A DNA stretch of 64,000 nucleotides from an uncultured Alistipes sp. (lineage in GTDB: Bacteria; Bacteroidota; Bacteroidia; Bacteroidales; Rikenellaceae), in assembly GCF_902388705.1 (NCBI RefSeq), contig NZ_CABMQJ010000001.1, forward strand, positions 62,001 through 126,000, in the 5' to 3' direction. The notes beneath the pieces were generated by a model. That model saw nothing but the letters and a program-made list of their open reading frames with translations. It made no database searches and was not told where the DNA came from. Of this stretch, positions 36,985 through 45,725 are shown piece by piece (the first letter of the stretch is position 1; every line of letters starts with the position of its first letter). A program made the position numbers and the translations under genes.

Positions 36985-37851
36985 TTATTTCCCGCCGATG
37001 TTGATGAACGGCATCGCTCCGCCGCCGCTGTAGGTCGGGAGTTTGCCGTCCCACTTGTTTACGGCGTCCTGCTGCACGAGCAGTGCGCTCAACGACTGTG
37101 CAACGACCCGGTTGTAGTAGGCTTCGCCGTCGCCCTTGATGCGCAGGGCCTGCGCCTCGCCCTGTGCCTTGGCGATCTCTATCTTCGCGTTCGCTTCGGC
37201 CTCCTTGACCTTGTTCTCCGCTTTCAGCGCATTCTGCACGGCTTCGTTCTTGGCATTGATGGCTTCGGCCAGCGACTGCGGCGGCGTAATCTGCGAGGTG
37301 AACTCCTCGACGATAAATCCTTCCGCCGAAAGGCTGACTTCGAGCCGCTTGCGCACTTCCGATTCGAATTCCCCGCGGTGCGACATCAGGTAATCCGACG
37401 TATATTGGTTGGCGCAGGTGCGGTAAGCCTCGTATATGCAGGTGCGGATGTAGCCGTCCTCGATTTCGCCGAGGGTCTTGCGGTATTTGGTGAATACGTC
37501 GGTCGCCTTGTCCGGGTCGAGCCGGTAGGCGATTGTCGGGTCCATCGTGAATTCCGAGGCGTCTTTGGCATTGACACGGAACGGCTCGTAGGTCTTGCGC
37601 TGCACATAGACTGGGTATTCGAATATGTTCTGCGTGATGGGATTGAACCAGACCCAGCCCTTGCAGGTGCCGAGTACGCCGCCGTACTGGCTGGCGTCGG
37701 ACGACCATTTCTTGAAGCGGATGCCGACCGAGCCGCTGTCGATTGTTTTGCAACTCATAAATGCGATTCCCAGCAGTAGCAGGGGAATGATTGCGAACAG
37801 CAGGTGACGCGGTTTGACCTGCTGGATTTTGGGATTGTCGAGAAGATCCAT
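36985..37851 (-). CDS. SPFH/band-7 (prohibitin-like) membrane protein
   Basis: The 288-aa protein has one N-terminal hydrophobic segment (residues 17-33) ending in IAFMSCK. The SPFH domain follows (about 38-220: SGSVGIRFKKW, KTYEPFRVNAKDASEFTMDPTIAYRL pattern), then an Ala/Glu-rich coiled coil (NALKAENKVKEAEANAKIEIAKAQGEAQ) and a Gly-rich tail. Such proteins make membrane scaffolds. The Cys at 34 sits in a lipobox-like place, so it might be a lipoprotein rather than a plain anchored protein. Confidence 0.85.
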   Translation of the reverse strand: MDLLDNPKIQQVKPRHLLFAIIPLLLLGIAFMSCKTIDSGSVGIRFKKWSSDASQYGGVLGTCKGWVWFNPITQNIFEYPVYVQRKTYEPFRVNAKDASEFTMDPTIAYRLDPDKATDVFTKYRKTLGEIEDGYIRTCIYEAYRTCANQYTSDYLMSHRGEFESEVRKRLEVSLSAEGFIVEEFTSQITPPQSLAEAINAKNEAVQNALKAENKVKEAEANAKIEIAKAQGEAQALRIKGDGEAYYNRVVAQSLSALLVQQDAVNKWDGKLPTYSGGGAMPFINIGGK

Positions 37852-37884
37852 GTCCGGATAATTTTAATGGTAAATACGGTTTCA

Positions 37885-37892
37885 CAAATATA
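37885..37892 (-). promoter_or_regulatory. -7 box TATATTTG of the SPFH gene
   Basis: Exact match on the minus strand, 33 bp before the ATG at 37851. Confidence 0.6.
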
Positions 37893-38171
37893 GGAAAAAA
37901 TCCGTATTTGCTTCCGTATACCGGTATTTACTGCGGTCGGCATCCCGCAATGGCGTTGCAGGCCGATGCGGTCGCTGTGCGGAAGCGGTCGGTATATATT
38001 TGTGCCGTCTTGTGTATTGCCGTAGCCGTTGCTGCCCGCGAATAGCCGTTGCAGGCCCCAAAGTATATGAAATTGCCGGATACGACTGTCCGGATTGCCG
38101 GGTGAAACGGCTGGTTCTCTGGTACGAATCTTGCGATGTTGGTGGCGAGAATTAACCAACACAATTTTTGC
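37893..38171. other. intergenic region between divergent SPFH and OmpA-like genes
   Basis: This region of about 280 bp, mid-GC, holds no credible gene. No exact -7 box was found for the OmpA-like gene on the right. Confidence 0.4.
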
Positions 38172-39149
38172 GTGAAAACAATCTTTACAACATTCGCTCT
38201 ATCTCTTGCGTTGTGTGCCGCTGCCGGAGCGACGGCCCAGGTCAGGAGCGCGGCACCGGTGCCTGCGGCCGATACCGTGATGCTTTCGGAGACTACCGAC
38301 GGCGATTACCTTGTCCGCAGGTTCATCGTGAAGCGCCAGGACGATACGGATTATAGGATTCGCTATCAAATCAACCTGGCAAAGCTCTCCTCGAAACTCG
38401 ACGGCAATACACGGGAACTCGACGGGCTGAACAACTTCGTCGCCAACCTGATGCAGGATACGCTGATGAATGTCAAATCGGTCGAAATCACAGGTTATTC
38501 GTCGCCCGACGGTCCGGTGAAATTCAACCGGACGCTGGCTGAAAACCGGGCTGCGGACTTCAGGAATTATGTGGACAAGAAGTATGGTTTCTCGAAGAAA
38601 TACGATGTGACGGTGAATTCCGTGGCCGAAGACTGGGAGATGTGCCGCGCACTGGTCGCGCAGTCGGCCGTTCCGGACAAGCAGGCCGTGCTGAACATTC
38701 TCGACGGCAGTCAGTCGCCCGATGCCAAAGAGCAGGCGCTGAAAAAGATGCCGTCGGCCTGGGAATATATGGTAAAGAATATCCTGCCGCCGCTGCGCCG
38801 GGTCGAGCTGACAATCAACTACGGCGCGGGCAATATCGTCGAGCAGCGTACGATGATTCCCAAACCCAAAGTGGTGCCGCAGCCCGAACAGGCCTGCGAG
38901 CCCTGCAGGTGCGAAGTGGTCGATGAAACGATCACGGGCATCATCGTCGAGATGCCCGGGTCGGATGTCGATTTCCGGAAAGATATGCGGGATGCCGGCA
39001 GCTACTCGAAAAAGGAGCTCCGCGAAGCGGGACGGATTGCAAGGGAGCAGGAGCGTGCCGCCCGCAAGATAGCCAAAAAGGAGGCCAAGGCCGCCATGAA
39101 AGCCGAAAACGCCGCTAAAAAGAGTTACAGGGAGCTTGAAAAAATGTAA
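38172..39149 (+). CDS. exported OmpA-like domain protein with basic coiled-coil tail
   Basis: A GTG at 38172 gives a 325-aa protein whose signal peptide reads MKTIFTTFALSLALCAAAGATAQ; an ATG 36 bp earlier would put ten polar residues in front of it. The central region resembles an OmpA-type peptidoglycan-binding fold (VEITGYSSPDGPVKFNRTLAENRA). The last 70 residues are a charged Lys/Ala/Glu helix (ARKIAKKEAKAAMKAENAAKK). It probably sits in the periplasm. A terminator follows. Confidence 0.7.
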   Translation: MKTIFTTFALSLALCAAAGATAQVRSAAPVPAADTVMLSETTDGDYLVRRFIVKRQDDTDYRIRYQINLAKLSSKLDGNTRELDGLNNFVANLMQDTLMNVKSVEITGYSSPDGPVKFNRTLAENRAADFRNYVDKKYGFSKKYDVTVNSVAEDWEMCRALVAQSAVPDKQAVLNILDGSQSPDAKEQALKKMPSAWEYMVKNILPPLRRVELTINYGAGNIVEQRTMIPKPKVVPQPEQACEPCRCEVVDETITGIIVEMPGSDVDFRKDMRDAGSYSKKELREAGRIAREQERAARKIAKKEAKAAMKAENAAKKSYRELEKM

Positions 39150-39172
39150 CCGGCGCCACATATACAGGAAAG

Positions 39173-39205
39173 GGATTCCCGGCGAGGGAATCCTTTTCTT
39201 TTTTT
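39173..39205 (+). terminator. terminator of the OmpA-like gene
   Basis: An 8-bp perfect stem (GGATTCCC / GGGAATCC) with loop GGCGA and a long T tract. Confidence 0.9.
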
Positions 39206-39234
39206 GAGTTCATCGTGCCCCGGGCTTGAATATA

Positions 39235-39265
39235 TTTGATAATCCGAAACGTTTTATTACCTTTG
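39235..39265 (+). promoter_or_regulatory. promoter of the 95-aa protein gene (TTTG, 19 bp, TACCTTTG)
   Basis: The -33 TTTG is at 39235-39238 and the -7 TACCTTTG at 39258-39265. The -33 itself forms part of a second TATATTTG (39231-39238), so two tandem starts are possible. Confidence 0.7.
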
Positions 39266-39295
39266 TCGGAGCATATTTTAAAAATACACGATAAT

Positions 39296-39583
39296 ATGGC
39301 AAATTTAAGGAACCTGAAGAAAGAGATCGATTACCGTCTTGAAGAGGTGGTTTTCGACTGCGATATGGCTATTTGTTTCCAGCCGTCGAAAGAAAACGAG
39401 ATTTTCGAAGTGATGCAGGAGGCCGTCGCCGTTCGCAACGACCTTTTCGCCAAGGCCAACAATCCCGCCGAGCCGCATAATCCCTCGCTCGTGCGCAAGC
39501 ACTATGCGGCTTTGCGTGCCGAGATGATCGGGGCATACGACAAACTTTTCGAGAAGTTGAGCAAAATCAACGAAACGAAATAG
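39296..39583 (+). CDS. conserved small protein of unknown function
   Basis: The 95-aa protein is acidic and predicted all-helical (MANLRNLKKEIDYRLEEVVFDCDMAICFQ at the start, HYAALRAEMIGAYDKLFEKLSKI at the end). No signal peptide or known domain is seen. The start at 39296 sits 30 bp below a good promoter; an upstream non-ATG start overlaps the promoter. A terminator follows closely, so it is monocistronic. Function is unknown. Confidence 0.7.
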   Translation: MANLRNLKKEIDYRLEEVVFDCDMAICFQPSKENEIFEVMQEAVAVRNDLFAKANNPAEPHNPSLVRKHYAALRAEMIGAYDKLFEKLSKINETK

Positions 39584-39637
39584 GGCAGCCCTGTCCGGCT
39601 TGAAGACGGTTTCCGTTTCCAAAACACCGTCTCGCAA

Positions 39638-39670
39638 ATAAAAAAACCACTCTTCGGAGCGGTTTTTTTT
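39638..39670 (+). terminator. terminator of the 95-aa protein gene
   Basis: A hairpin with TTCG tetraloop (AAAAAACC-A-CTC / GAG-C-GGTTTTTTTT, one mismatch) and eight T. Confidence 0.85.
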
Positions 39671-39691
39671 GTTGCCTTTCTGTCACTTTCT

Positions 39692-39721
39692 TTTGGATAT
39701 TCCGAAAAGTTTGTATATTTG
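39692..39721 (+). promoter_or_regulatory. promoter of the MFS gene (TTTG, 18 bp, TATATTTG)
   Basis: The -33 TTTG is at 39692-39695 and the exact -7 at 39714-39721, leaving a leader of about 70 nt. Confidence 0.7.
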
Positions 39722-39799
39722 TTGAGCTGCAAAAGGAAATAAGTATATTTCATTTTAAAATCCTTTTGTTTGCTTTGTCAGTAAAAAACCAAACTACGC

Positions 39800-41032
39800 A
39801 TGAACCAAACTGTTTTTGACAAGATCGGCCTGCCCAAACACCTCGCATGGGCTTATCTGGGTATCCTTATTTTTATGATGGGCGACGGCATCGAGCAAGG
39901 GTGGTTGAGTCCCTATCTTGTCGGGCGTGGACTCTCTCTGGAGCAGTCTGCCGGGCTTTTCACCATGTACGGTGTTACTATTGCCATATCCGCCTGGTTT
40001 TCGGGCGTTCTGGCCGAGGCCTATGGGGTGAAACGCACCATGTTCGCCGGACTTGTCATGTACCTGCTGGGAACCTGCGGTTTCGTCGGGCTGTCGCTGC
40101 CCGGGCTGGATTATCCGATGATGCTCGTCACGTACGCCCTGCGCGGGTTCGGTTATCCGCTGTTTGCCTATTCGTTCCTCGTATGGATTGCCTACGCCGC
40201 GCCGAAAGAGGGGTTGGGGAAAGCCGTCGGATGGTTCTGGTTCGTATTTACGGGCGGCCTGAACGTTCTTGGCGCCTACTATTCCAGCTGGGCCATCGAG
40301 CGGATTGGCAATATCAATACGCTGTGGACATCCGTGTTCTGGGCTTTGCTGGGGGCGTTCTTCGCGCTGGTGATGAATAGGTCGCAGAACCGCCCCTCGG
40401 TTGCCGGAGGCACCCGGGAAAAGATGAAGGAACTGCTGAAAGGCATCACCATAATGAAAGAGGAGCCCAAGGTGCTGCTGGGCGGTATCGTCCGTGTGAT
40501 TAATACGACGGCCCAGTTCGCTTTTCCCGTTTTCCTGCCCATGTACATGGCGGAGTACGGTTTTACGACGACGGAATGGCTCCAGATTTGGGGTACCATC
40601 TTTACGGCCAACATTGTTTTCAACCTTATATTCGGATTTGTCGGCGATAAAGTGGGGTGGCGCAATACCATCATCTGGTTCGGCGGCGTGGGCTGCGGCA
40701 TTACGACGCTCCTGTTCTACTATTCGCCGCAGTTTTCGGCGGGTAACTTTTGGGTGGTCATGGCCGCCGGCATACTCTGGGGCGCTTTGCTCGCAGGCTA
40801 TGTCCCCCTGTCGGCGCTGATGCCGTCGCTCGTCAAAAAGGATAAGGGGGCTGCCGTTTCGGTGCTGAACCTCGGCGCCGGGCTTCCGGTTTTCGTCGGG
40901 CCCGCCATCGTCGGCCTGTTCTATCAGCTGGTCGGGGGCGAGGGTGTCGTGTGGATACTCGCGGGACTCTATTTCTTCGGGGCTTTCCTGACCAGGTTCA
41001 TCACCCTTCCGGGAAACGCCAAAACCGCGTAA
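39800..41032 (+). CDS. MFS transporter, RbtT/DalT/CsbX-like
   Basis: The 410-aa protein has about twelve hydrophobic segments. The N-terminal IGLPKHLAWAYLGILIFMMGDGIEQGWLSPYL region is close to that of the polyol-transporter branch (ribitol, D-arabitol, CsbX) as I remember it. A charged cytoplasmic loop (about residues 200-225) separates the two six-helix halves. It is monocistronic with its own promoter; no polyol dehydrogenase gene is adjacent, so the substrate is open. Confidence 0.8.
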   Translation: MNQTVFDKIGLPKHLAWAYLGILIFMMGDGIEQGWLSPYLVGRGLSLEQSAGLFTMYGVTIAISAWFSGVLAEAYGVKRTMFAGLVMYLLGTCGFVGLSLPGLDYPMMLVTYALRGFGYPLFAYSFLVWIAYAAPKEGLGKAVGWFWFVFTGGLNVLGAYYSSWAIERIGNINTLWTSVFWALLGAFFALVMNRSQNRPSVAGGTREKMKELLKGITIMKEEPKVLLGGIVRVINTTAQFAFPVFLPMYMAEYGFTTTEWLQIWGTIFTANIVFNLIFGFVGDKVGWRNTIIWFGGVGCGITTLLFYYSPQFSAGNFWVVMAAGILWGALLAGYVPLSALMPSLVKKDKGAAVSVLNLGAGLPVFVGPAIVGLFYQLVGGEGVVWILAGLYFFGAFLTRFITLPGNAKTA

Positions 41033-41051
41033 GCGGCGGCTTGCCGGCCGT

Positions 41052-41822
41052 TTATTCGTGGTCGCGGCAGCAATCTCCCGGATGGTGCTCCAGCACGGTG
41101 TGGGGGATATGCCCGTGCGATACGATTTGGATAGGACAGTCGTAATTGCGCAGCTGTTCCTCGGTTATTACGTTCGAATGGTGGCGGTGAACGCGGCGGT
41201 TGACGCAGACAATCTCCTTTACGACGCTGGTGATTGTGCCGATATCGTGCGAAACCATCACGATTGCCATGCGGCGGTTCAATTCATGCAGCGTACGGTA
41301 TAGTTCGTTCTCGAACTTGTTGTCCACGAAGTTCGCAGGTTCGTCCAGTATCAGCAGTTTCGGATCGGAAATCACAGCCCTGCACAGCAGTGCCCGCTGC
41401 ATCTGGCCGCCCGACACTTCGCCGATCGGTTTATGTGCCGTATCTTCTATGCCCGATGCCGCGAGCAGCCCGAGGACTTTTACCCGGTCGGCTTTCGTGT
41501 AACGGGATACGAAGCCCTTGCGGCCCTGCAAACCCGACAATACCACCTCGAGTACCGAGATGGGAAATGCCCGGTCGAAATCCGAAATCTGGGGCATGTA
41601 GCCGATCAGCCGCTCTTTGCCGCAGAACAGTTCCGGGGCCAGTTTTACCTCGCCCGTGTGCGGTACCGTGCCGAGTATGGCCTTTACGAGCGTCGTTTTT
41701 CCGCCTCCGTTGGGGCCGATAATCCCCAGGAAATCGTCCGGTGCGATGTCCAGGTTAACCCCGGCCAGCGCTTCGTAACCGTCGTAGGATACGCCGACGT
41801 TGCGTAATGTCACCAGGTTCAT
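41052..41822 (-). CDS. metal ABC transporter ATP-binding protein (ZnuC/MntB-like)
   Basis: The 256-aa ATPase has Walker A GPNGGGKTT, signature VSGGQMQRALLCRA, Walker B LLILDEP and H-loop VSHD. The last 45 residues contain many His and paired Cys (RRVHRHHSN, HPGDCCRDHE), fitting zinc or manganese handling. It starts inside the last codons of the binding-protein gene (4-bp overlap). No membrane permease gene is found in the operon or nearby. Confidence 0.88.
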   Translation of the reverse strand: MNLVTLRNVGVSYDGYEALAGVNLDIAPDDFLGIIGPNGGGKTTLVKAILGTVPHTGEVKLAPELFCGKERLIGYMPQISDFDRAFPISVLEVVLSGLQGRKGFVSRYTKADRVKVLGLLAASGIEDTAHKPIGEVSGGQMQRALLCRAVISDPKLLILDEPANFVDNKFENELYRTLHELNRRMAIVMVSHDIGTITSVVKEIVCVNRRVHRHHSNVITEEQLRNYDCPIQIVSHGHIPHTVLEHHPGDCCRDHE

Positions 41823-42670
41823 TTGCTTGTAATTATACCGGTTATGCCGTCGATATTGGCGATTACGTCTTCGCGCAGCGGGTCTATCTCCACGTATTCG
41901 GCGTCGATGTCGCGTGCGATGACCTCCACGGTCGATGCCGGAAACTGGTTCTGGTAGAGAATGCGCCGCACGCCGTCCTCACGGGCCTGCCGGATGATTT
42001 GCGTCAGCTGCCTGGCCGAGGGTTCCTTGCCGTCGGCCTCGATGGCCACTTGGCGCAGACCGTAATCCCGGGCATAGTAGGTGAGGGCCGGGTGGTAAAT
42101 GATGAAGTATTCCACGCCGCTTTCTGCTATTTGCTCCTTCGTCCGCTTGTCGAGAGCTTGTAATTCCTGCTGCAGGTGCCGGTAGTTGGTTTCGTACTTC
42201 ACCGAGTCGGGGTATGCGCTGCGAATGGCTTCGTATGCGTTTTCCGCCATTTTCTGCAGGGCTTTGGGCGATGTCCAGACATGGGGGTCGACGCCGTGGG
42301 CATGCGTATGGCCGTGGCTGCAATGCGAACAGGAGCCGGCAATCAGTTCGATGCCGTGGCTTAAGTCCACGACTTTTTCCTGCTCTTCGACTTTGGACAG
42401 CAGCGTGGTTTCGAAGTCGATAAGTCCGACGTTAAAAATCATGCGGGCTTTGTTCAGGCCGACGAATTGCCGGGGCGTCGGCTCGAAGGTTTCGGGGCTT
42501 GCACCCGGCGGTACGAGCACCTCGATGTCGAAATCATCGCCGACGATACCCTGTACAAGGCTTCGAAGCGGCAGTATCGAAACGTACAACGTCTTCTCCT
42601 CCGTTTGCCGGCGGGGTGTACAGGCGCAGGTCAGCGCAACTGCGAGCAGGACGATACAGATTTTACGCAT
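41819..42670 (-). CDS. metal ABC transporter substrate-binding lipoprotein (ZnuA-like)
   Basis: The 283-aa protein has a lipobox TCAC (Cys about 17), then the cluster A-1 fold: VSILPLRSLVQGIVGD, VLVPPGASPETFEPTP, VDPHVWTSPK with the His ligand, and HPALTYYARDYGL. A His-rich loop (CSHCSHGHTHAHG) before the HVW motif suggests zinc. It overlaps the ATPase gene by 4 bp and the CPBP protease gene by 8 bp. Confidence 0.9.
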   Translation of the reverse strand: MRKICIVLLAVALTCACTPRRQTEEKTLYVSILPLRSLVQGIVGDDFDIEVLVPPGASPETFEPTPRQFVGLNKARMIFNVGLIDFETTLLSKVEEQEKVVDLSHGIELIAGSCSHCSHGHTHAHGVDPHVWTSPKALQKMAENAYEAIRSAYPDSVKYETNYRHLQQELQALDKRTKEQIAESGVEYFIIYHPALTYYARDYGLRQVAIEADGKEPSARQLTQIIRQAREDGVRRILYQNQFPASTVEVIARDIDAEYVEIDPLREDVIANIDGITGIITSK

Positions 42671-43460
42671 TTTGTATTCTGTTGTAAATTAATGTTTTAT
42701 AAGTGATGCAGTAGGGTAGTCCCCTTTTCTTCTTATAAGCAACAGTCAGGCCGATGGCAAGTGCTATTGTGCACAATCGCAGCGCATTGGCCCAGACATC
42801 GCCGACGGAGCCGGTCGTACTTACGCGAAACAGGATCCACGGCAGGTTCATCAGCGTGTGGAGCCAGATGACGCTCCACAGGTTGTAATTCCATTCGACA
42901 TAGAGCCAGCTGAAGAAGAAGCTTCCCAGGGCGGTAATGCCGAACGCGGAGAGTGCGGACAGCAGGTCGTGGCCCTGATAGAGGTGGAGCGAGCCGAATG
43001 CCAGCGCCGTCAGCAGGGCCGCAGGCAGGAAACCCCACGCGGCGTAGCGGAACAACTGTCCGAAAACAAATCCCCTGTATATCAGCTCTTCGAAAAATCC
43101 GGCGACGAATATCCACGTAACTGCCGCGTCTATCGAAATTTCCCGGTCGAACGTTCCGATAACGGCGTAGCCGGTGAGCATCGGCAGTACCGTAAGTAGG
43201 GCAAAAAGCAGACCTATGCCGAATCCGTGTGCGAGTCCCATCGAGGCTGCGATGTCGCGGCGTTTGTGCAGCAGGAACAGCGTTCCGAGCGGAATAAGCC
43301 CCGCCAGTAGATAGTTTGTTGTGTAATGTGTTGATTTATATATAATTAATGCATTGCCGAATGCCTGCGTGGGAAGATTGAAATACCATAATACGAAAAA
43401 CAGCCCGAATGCGGCCAGGATAATCAGCGTGCGTATTATATAACGGTCATTTTCAACCAT
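42663..43460 (-). CDS. CPBP-family intramembrane metalloprotease
   Basis: The 265-aa membrane protein has about seven hydrophobic segments and the three CPBP motifs: FFEELIYRG (EExxxR), FGSLH (FxxxH) and HTLMN. Members process prenylated or other membrane substrates, or protect against bacteriocins. It is the first gene of the metal ABC operon, with an 8-bp overlap, which suggests a link between the two that I cannot explain. Confidence 0.88.
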   Translation of the reverse strand: MVENDRYIIRTLIILAAFGLFFVLWYFNLPTQAFGNALIIYKSTHYTTNYLLAGLIPLGTLFLLHKRRDIAASMGLAHGFGIGLLFALLTVLPMLTGYAVIGTFDREISIDAAVTWIFVAGFFEELIYRGFVFGQLFRYAAWGFLPAALLTALAFGSLHLYQGHDLLSALSAFGITALGSFFFSWLYVEWNYNLWSVIWLHTLMNLPWILFRVSTTGSVGDVWANALRLCTIALAIGLTVAYKKKRGLPYCITYKTLIYNRIQNA

Positions 43461-43479
43461 TTGTTCGGATTTAATGCTA

Positions 43480-43487
43480 CAAAATTA
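43480..43487 (-). promoter_or_regulatory. -7 box TAATTTTG of the CPBP-metal ABC operon
   Basis: Exact TAnnTTTG on the minus strand, 19 bp before the ATG at 43460. Confidence 0.6.
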
Positions 43488-43964
43488 GCAAAAAATCAGA
43501 TAAGTTTGATGTCGCCGTCACTTGCGATAGCTTTTGTTTTTTATAATGTACTGAATAGTAGTGTCTTATAATCGTAATATTTATAATCACAATTATAATT
43601 TAACATAATGGTAATATTATTTCATAACTTGTAATTGGTATTGGTTCACTCCAAACCGTCAAAAACCGCTTAAACTTATGATTTCAAACCCTATAACCAC
43701 ATCCCGAGCAAAAACCCTGCCTTGTTCGGGCACACCTCCGAAAGCTGAACGAATATTTCAGCCGCATGCAAGGATGTTCATTTCCCTCATTGGCTGGCCC
43801 GGAAAATTTCCCGGATAAATTGAACCGGATTTCCCTTGCGGGTCAAAGCAATTTTTTTTGAAAATTTCTATCTTTGCATGGGCTGTGTATCCGATGTTGT
43901 GCAACCGGCATGATTTGCCGAATATACAGTGCGGTAGTAAAACGACAGAATAAAATCGAACGAT
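43488..43964. other. 477-bp gap between divergent CPBP and thioesterase genes
   Basis: An AT-rich left half (43500-43660) shows no gene or clear repeat. The right half carries the -7 box of the thioesterase gene and a leader of about 85 nt. Frames here are short and chance-like. Confidence 0.5.
43869..43876 (+). promoter_or_regulatory. -7 box TATCTTTG of the thioesterase gene
   Basis: Exact match; leaves a leader of about 85 nt before the ATG at 43965. Confidence 0.65.
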
Positions 43965-44459
43965 ATGAAGAGGATAACGAATCCCTGGCGCGGCATGGAG
44001 GGTTACCATTGCTACGGCTGCGATCCGAACAGTCCGCAGGGGCTGCGCATGGAGTTTTACGAAGACGGTGACGAAATCGTGAGCCTCTGGCGTCCCCGTC
44101 CCGAATATCAGGGCTGGGTAAATACGCTGCACGGAGGTATTCAGGCGACCTTGGCCGATGAAATCAGCAGTTGGGTCATATTCCGCAAGTTCCAGACGAG
44201 CGGTGTAACCTCGAAAATGGAAGTCCGCTATCATAGGCCGATTCATACGACAGACGACCATATTGTCCTCCGCGCTGCCGTGTTGCGGCAGCGGCGCAAT
44301 ATCGTCGATATCGGAGTTCGTATCTATGATTTGAATGGCGAATTATGTACCGAGGCCGTGTGTGTCTATTTTATGTTTCCACAGGAAAAAGCGCACTCCG
44401 ACTTCCATTTCTGCGAATGCGGCGTCGAAGCGGAGGAGGCGAATCCTTTCGGGAAGTAG
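43965..44459 (+). CDS. PaaI-like hot-dog thioesterase
   Basis: The 164-aa protein has the hot-dog motif GWVNTLHGGIQATLADEISSW, with the His-Gly-Gly before the long helix, and SKMEVRYHRPI as the next strand. An N-terminal CYGCDPNSPQGL motif with two Cys is typical of a PaaI subgroup. Such enzymes cleave acyl-CoA thioesters; the acyl group is unknown. There is no operon partner. Confidence 0.85.
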   Translation: MKRITNPWRGMEGYHCYGCDPNSPQGLRMEFYEDGDEIVSLWRPRPEYQGWVNTLHGGIQATLADEISSWVIFRKFQTSGVTSKMEVRYHRPIHTTDDHIVLRAAVLRQRRNIVDIGVRIYDLNGELCTEAVCVYFMFPQEKAHSDFHFCECGVEAEEANPFGK

Positions 44460-44784
44460 GTGCTCTAAAGGTGATATGGCAAGGCAGGTTCGAACGACCT
44501 GCTTTATACGTTTTTATATAAAATAGGTATTTCCGCTTTTTTGACGATACCGGTCTTGGGGCTGATATGCCTCGGGGAGGGAGAATCGCACCGGTTCATA
44601 TCGTTCGCCGGAATCCTGCGAAATGGTCGTATTTGTTGTCTGCTGTCCGAATGCCTGCGTTCTATGCGGAATCCCGGTGGAGAATTGCCCGATGGCAGGC
44701 TGCGCTGCGTCGGATTCCTGAGTTGTCGTTGAATTTATCCCGTTGAGAATCGAATATTTCGGACTGGCCCCCGCGCGGAATTTT
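44460..44784. other. 325-bp gap between convergent thioesterase and XRE genes
   Basis: Besides an imperfect hairpin (AGGCAGGT / ACCTGCTT, 44482-44504) that could act as a terminator, nothing stands out. A 112-codon minus frame here lacks domain features and overlaps the XRE gene, so it is likely chance. Confidence 0.5.
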
Positions 44785-45258
44785 TTAGCGCATTGTCGGC
44801 GTGAAACTTTCGAATGTCTGGTCGTCGTAAAGCACGATGATTCGTTTGACATTTGCCTTGTCCGTCAACAGAGCGGATGAGATTTGCGAAGCCGCGTCCT
44901 TGGGTGGGTGTGCCGGTTCCCTGTCGTTCGATTTTTCTCCGTCCTGGAGTTTGCCGGAGACGACTGTGCCGAAAAGGTCGGCACCGGATGCTGCTGTTTG
45001 CGATGCCGGGGATACGGCGGATGGCTGTCCGGATTGCATTGCCGACCCGTCACGGTACATCTTATCTGAATCGAGTAGCAACCAATCCGGATTGATTCGG
45101 GGGAACCTCTTGAGAATCTTTTGGAGCATATCGAAGCCCGGTTTGTTTCGTCCGGCAAGAATATGGGAGATTCCGGCGGGATTGATTTCGAGCAGTTCTG
45201 CGAGCTGGCTCGGCTTCAATCCCTCGTTTTTCATCAAATCGAGCAATTTTTCCCTCAT
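44785..45258 (-). CDS. XRE-family transcription regulator
   Basis: The 157-aa protein has an N-terminal helix-turn-helix (residues about 5-60: LKPSQLAELLEINPAGISHILAGRNKPG). A Ser/Ala/Asp-rich linker follows (65-120), then a short conserved-looking tail (RIIVLYDDQTFESF). It is typical of single-copy XRE regulators of Bacteroidales with unknown targets. The gene lies beside a 660-bp region holding four TTTACA-N2-TGTAAA palindromes, which may be its operators. Confidence 0.85.
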   Translation of the reverse strand: MREKLLDLMKNEGLKPSQLAELLEINPAGISHILAGRNKPGFDMLQKILKRFPRINPDWLLLDSDKMYRDGSAMQSGQPSAVSPASQTAASGADLFGTVVSGKLQDGEKSNDREPAHPPKDAASQISSALLTDKANVKRIIVLYDDQTFESFTPTMR

Positions 45259-45273
45259 TTGTGTAATTTTTTA

Positions 45274-45281
45274 CAAATATA
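45274..45281 (-). promoter_or_regulatory. -7 box TATATTTG of the XRE gene
   Basis: Exact match on the minus strand, 15 bp before the ATG. It overlaps a TTACAAAT half-site, consistent with autoregulation. Confidence 0.65.
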
Positions 45282-45310
45282 AATATTTTTCTTTTGTAAA
45301 ACAAGAAAAA

Positions 45311-45324
45311 TCTACATTTGTAAA
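45311..45324. promoter_or_regulatory. palindrome TCTACA-TT-TGTAAA
   Basis: One mismatch from TTTACA-N2-TGTAAA. About 35 bp upstream of the XRE -7 box. Confidence 0.6.
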
Positions 45325-45346
45325 ATGTTAATAGTTGTTGAAAAAG

Positions 45347-45360
45347 TTTACATCTGTAAT
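45347..45360. promoter_or_regulatory. palindrome TTTACA-TC-TGTAAT
   Basis: One mismatch from the consensus; 36 bp centre to centre from the previous site. Confidence 0.6.
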
Positions 45361-45681
45361 TTAGTTAATATTGTTAAAACTTACCAGATAAGCTTTGTTG
45401 AATCTAAAGTTTATATGGATATATGTATATAACTGATTATTAATCTATAATTACATTTAATGCGGGCTGTGGCAGTCCTTATGGCGAGTTGTCACTACCC
45501 CACGACCTATGTGCTGAAATTATTTTGTAGGTAATCGCTGTAAATAGCTGGATTATAGTACTTCGTTTTGTATTTGTTTAATCGTTTAACCGGCTGCGGA
45601 CTGTATGTGAAACGCATTTTATCCGCACTCGCTCCCTGTTTTACAAATGGATTAATTAACAGCTCTACCAACGATTGTTAA

Positions 45682-45695
45682 TTTACATATGTAAT
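45682..45695. promoter_or_regulatory. palindrome TTTACA-TA-TGTAAT
   Basis: One mismatch from the consensus, followed directly by a TTACAAAT half-site. Confidence 0.6.
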
Positions 45696-45725
45696 TACAA
45701 ATGGAAATACAAGGGCAGATGGATG

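Noticed and set aside
43877..43964. Riboswitch in the thioesterase leader
   Set aside because: The leader is only about 85 nt and no known aptamer pattern or terminator hairpin could be drawn.
44482..44504. tRNA T-arm-like sequence around GGTTCGAAC
   Set aside because: Only a stem-loop with a loop of wrong length; no acceptor, D or anticodon arm was found around it, so it is neither a tRNA nor a convincing att site.
44514..44852. 112-codon minus-strand frame after the XRE gene
   Set aside because: Overlaps the real XRE gene, no hydrophobic or domain pattern, and no promoter.
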